A DNA stretch of 5,067 nt from Clostridia bacterium (lineage in GTDB: Bacteria; Bacillota; Clostridia; Oscillospirales; QAMX01). Below are positions 3,559 through 5,067 of this stretch, in pieces. The position numbers and the translations under genes were made by a program. The number at the start of each line of letters is the position of its first letter. The first letter of the stretch is position 1. The DNA is taken from the NCBI GenBank assembly GCA_024404415.1, contig JAKSPX010000136.1, positions 1 to 5,067 on the forward strand, given 5' to 3'. A model generated the notes under the pieces. That model was not told the DNA's origin and did not search any database. It saw nothing but the letters and a program-made list of their open reading frames with translations.

Positions 3559-5067
3559 ATGATTTACAGAACCGAACATCCGAAACCGCAGTTTGAACGC
3601 GCGAACTGGCAGAACCTCAACGGCGAATGGCAGTTTGCCATCGACCACGGCCATTCCGGCGCGGAGCGCGGCTGGGAAACCGACGAAAAGCCCTACACCA
3701 TGACCATCAACGTCCCCTTCTGCCCCGAAAGCCGCCTTTCCGGCATTGCCTATACCGATTTCATGACCTCCGTGTGGTACCGCCGCGCGATCAATATCCC
3801 CGCCGGTGCGCTTGAGGGCAGGGTCTTCCTCCATTTCGGCGCGGTGGATTATTTCACCTCCGTCTACCTAAACGGCAAAAAGGCCGGTACCCACAAGGGC
3901 GGCTACGTCTCCTTCAAGCTGGATGTGACCGACTTCCTTGAGGAGGGCGAAAACCTTCTTGTCGTCAACGCCGAGGACGATACCCGCGACCCGATGATCC
4001 CGGGCGGCAAGCAGAGTGACCTCTACGCCTCCCACGGCTGTTCCTACACCCGCACCACCGGTATCTGGCAGACCGTGTGGCTGGAATTCACGCCGAAGAC
4101 CTACATCAAAAAGGTGAAATATTATCCTGACGTGGAGTCCTCTTCCGTCACCATCCGCGCCGAGCTGGAAGGCAAGGGCACCTTCTCCGCCAAGGCTTTC
4201 TTTGAAGGAAAGGAAATGGGCGTGTCTTCCGTCGAAAGCGACGGCGGAAACGCCCTTCTGCGCCTTGATCTTGCCGAAAAGCACCTCTGGGAGCTCGGAA
4301 AGGGCGACCTTTACGACGTGGAGCTTACTTACGGCGACGATACCGTGAAGAGCTATTTCGGCCTCAGAAGCGCCGGATACAGGGACGGAAAGTTCTATCT
4401 CAACGGAAAATCGGTCTTCCAGAGAACCGTTCTCGACCAGGGCTTCAACCCCGAGGGCATCTATACCGCGCCGTCGGACGAAGAACTGGCTCTCGACGTC
4501 GACCGCTCCATGGCCATGGGCTTCAACGGCGCGAGACTCCACCAGAAGGTCTTTGAGGAGCGTTTCCTCTATCATTGCGATAAAAAGGGCTACATGGTCT
4601 GGGGTGAATATCCCAACTGGGGCCTTGACCACTCCAAACCCGAAGCCATCTACGGCTTCCTCCCTGAATGGCTGGAGGAGGTAGAGCGCGACTTCAACCA
4701 TCCCGCCATCATCGGCTGGTGCCCCTTCAATGAGACGTGGGACATCGGCGGACACCAGCAGTATAATGAGCTTCTGGCGCTCGCCTACCATGCGACCAAG
4801 GCGGCGGACGACACCCGCCCCTGCATCGACACCTCCGGCAACTACCACGTTGTGACCGACGTCTTTGACCTCCACGACTATACCCAGGACCCGGTGGAAT
4901 TCGGCAAGCACTTTGAAAAGTTCGCCGGGGAAGGCATTCTCGGCGGACCGCAGGTCTTCCCGGATAGACAGAAATATGAAGGCCAGCCTTTCTTCCTCAG
5001 CGAATACGGCGGCATCCGCTGGACAAAGGACATCGCGGGCTGCCGCTACGGCAACGCGCCGACCACC
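3559..5067 (+). CDS. Family 2 glycoside hydrolase (beta-galactosidase/beta-glucuronidase superfamily), 3' end outside window
   Basis: The frame is open from ATG at 3559-3561 to the window edge (503 codons, no stop). GGAGG (3546-3550) lies 8 bases before the start. There is no signal peptide, so the enzyme should act in the cytoplasm on imported oligosaccharides or glycosides. Domain order is GH2: a jelly-roll sugar-binding domain (about 1-180, ending in the typical GIWQTVWLE at 168-176), an immunoglobulin-like sandwich (about 180-272), and a TIM barrel from about 273. The acid/base is Glu392 in FNETW and the nucleophile Glu482 in LSEYGG, 90 residues apart as in retaining GH2 enzymes. The barrel motifs VLDQGFNPEGIYTAPSDEEL (291-310) and RLHQK (326-330) differ from the classical LacZ and GusA forms, so the substrate is left open. 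The NxKG motif that marks beta-glucuronidases would lie near residue 544, beyond the window. Most single-barrel relatives are about 570-600 residues, so perhaps 80-100 are missing. It has its own promoter after a terminator and is not part of the kdp unit. Confidence 0.93.
   Translation, partial: MIYRTEHPKPQFERANWQNLNGEWQFAIDHGHSGAERGWETDEKPYTMTINVPFCPESRLSGIAYTDFMTSVWYRRAINIPAGALEGRVFLHFGAVDYFTSVYLNGKKAGTHKGGYVSFKLDVTDFLEEGENLLVVNAEDDTRDPMIPGGKQSDLYASHGCSYTRTTGIWQTVWLEFTPKTYIKKVKYYPDVESSSVTIRAELEGKGTFSAKAFFEGKEMGVSSVESDGGNALLRLDLAEKHLWELGKGDLYDVELTYGDDTVKSYFGLRSAGYRDGKFYLNGKSVFQRTVLDQGFNPEGIYTAPSDEELALDVDRSMAMGFNGARLHQKVFEERFLYHCDKKGYMVWGEYPNWGLDHSKPEAIYGFLPEWLEEVERDFNHPAIIGWCPFNETWDIGGHQQYNELLALAYHATKAADDTRPCIDTSGNYHVVTDVFDLHDYTQDPVEFGKHFEKFAGEGILGGPQVFPDRQKYEGQPFFLSEYGGIRWTKDIAGCRYGNAPTT

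Noticed and set aside
3868..4911. 347-codon minus-strand open frame opposite the GH2 gene
   Set aside because: It is a mirror of GC-ending codons in the GH2 gene. It has no ribosome binding site and no recognisable domain, and the plus strand has conserved catalytic motifs across the same stretch.

Overview
The window looks like chromosomal DNA from a fairly GC-rich member of the Clostridia, such as an Oscillospirales- or Christensenellales-like gut bacterium. This lineage call is inference. It rests on Gram-positive style Shine-Dalgarno sequences (GGAGG), sigma-A promoters with extended -10 boxes, a short KdpD-like kinase of a kind common in Firmicutes, GC-ending codons (GGC, CGC, GAC), and a cytoplasmic family 2 glycoside hydrolase. 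No marker gene settles the lineage.

Layout: positions 1-12 are the edge of a dispersed palindromic repeat. Positions 42-1302 hold a two-gene minus-strand unit: thpR (RNA 2',3'-cyclic phosphodiesterase) followed by an alpha/beta hydrolase. It is read from a good extended -10 promoter at 1331-1359. Positions 1303-1467 are a divergent intergenic region with a promoter in each direction, an inverted repeat and a set of GGAAA half-sites. Positions 1468-3254 hold a plus-strand two-component pair: a short KdpD-like histidine kinase overlapping a KdpE-like response regulator by 4 bases. Positions 3255-3558 have no gene but are dense in structure. In order they hold a degenerate tandem repeat with a period of about 8 bases, a second copy of the dispersed palindrome, a 15-bp perfect inverted repeat, a strong rho-independent terminator (3441-3472) and a strong sigma-A promoter (3493-3521). 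From 3559 a GH2 glycoside hydrolase runs off the right edge; both catalytic glutamates are inside the window.

How the genes relate: the kinase and regulator form one signalling unit, probably responding to potassium or ionic/turgor state as KdpD/KdpE do. No kdpFABC or trk transporter is visible, and the kinase lacks the large N-terminal KdpD domain. The RNA enzyme and the hydrolase are co-transcribed but have no obvious shared pathway. The glycoside hydrolase is separated from the kdp genes by the terminator and has its own promoter.

I see no phage, CRISPR, toxin, transposase or clear new multigene system. The coding content is ordinary. The least explained part is the layered repeat region at 3255-3425, which would be transcribed as the 3' untranslated region of the kinase/regulator mRNA.
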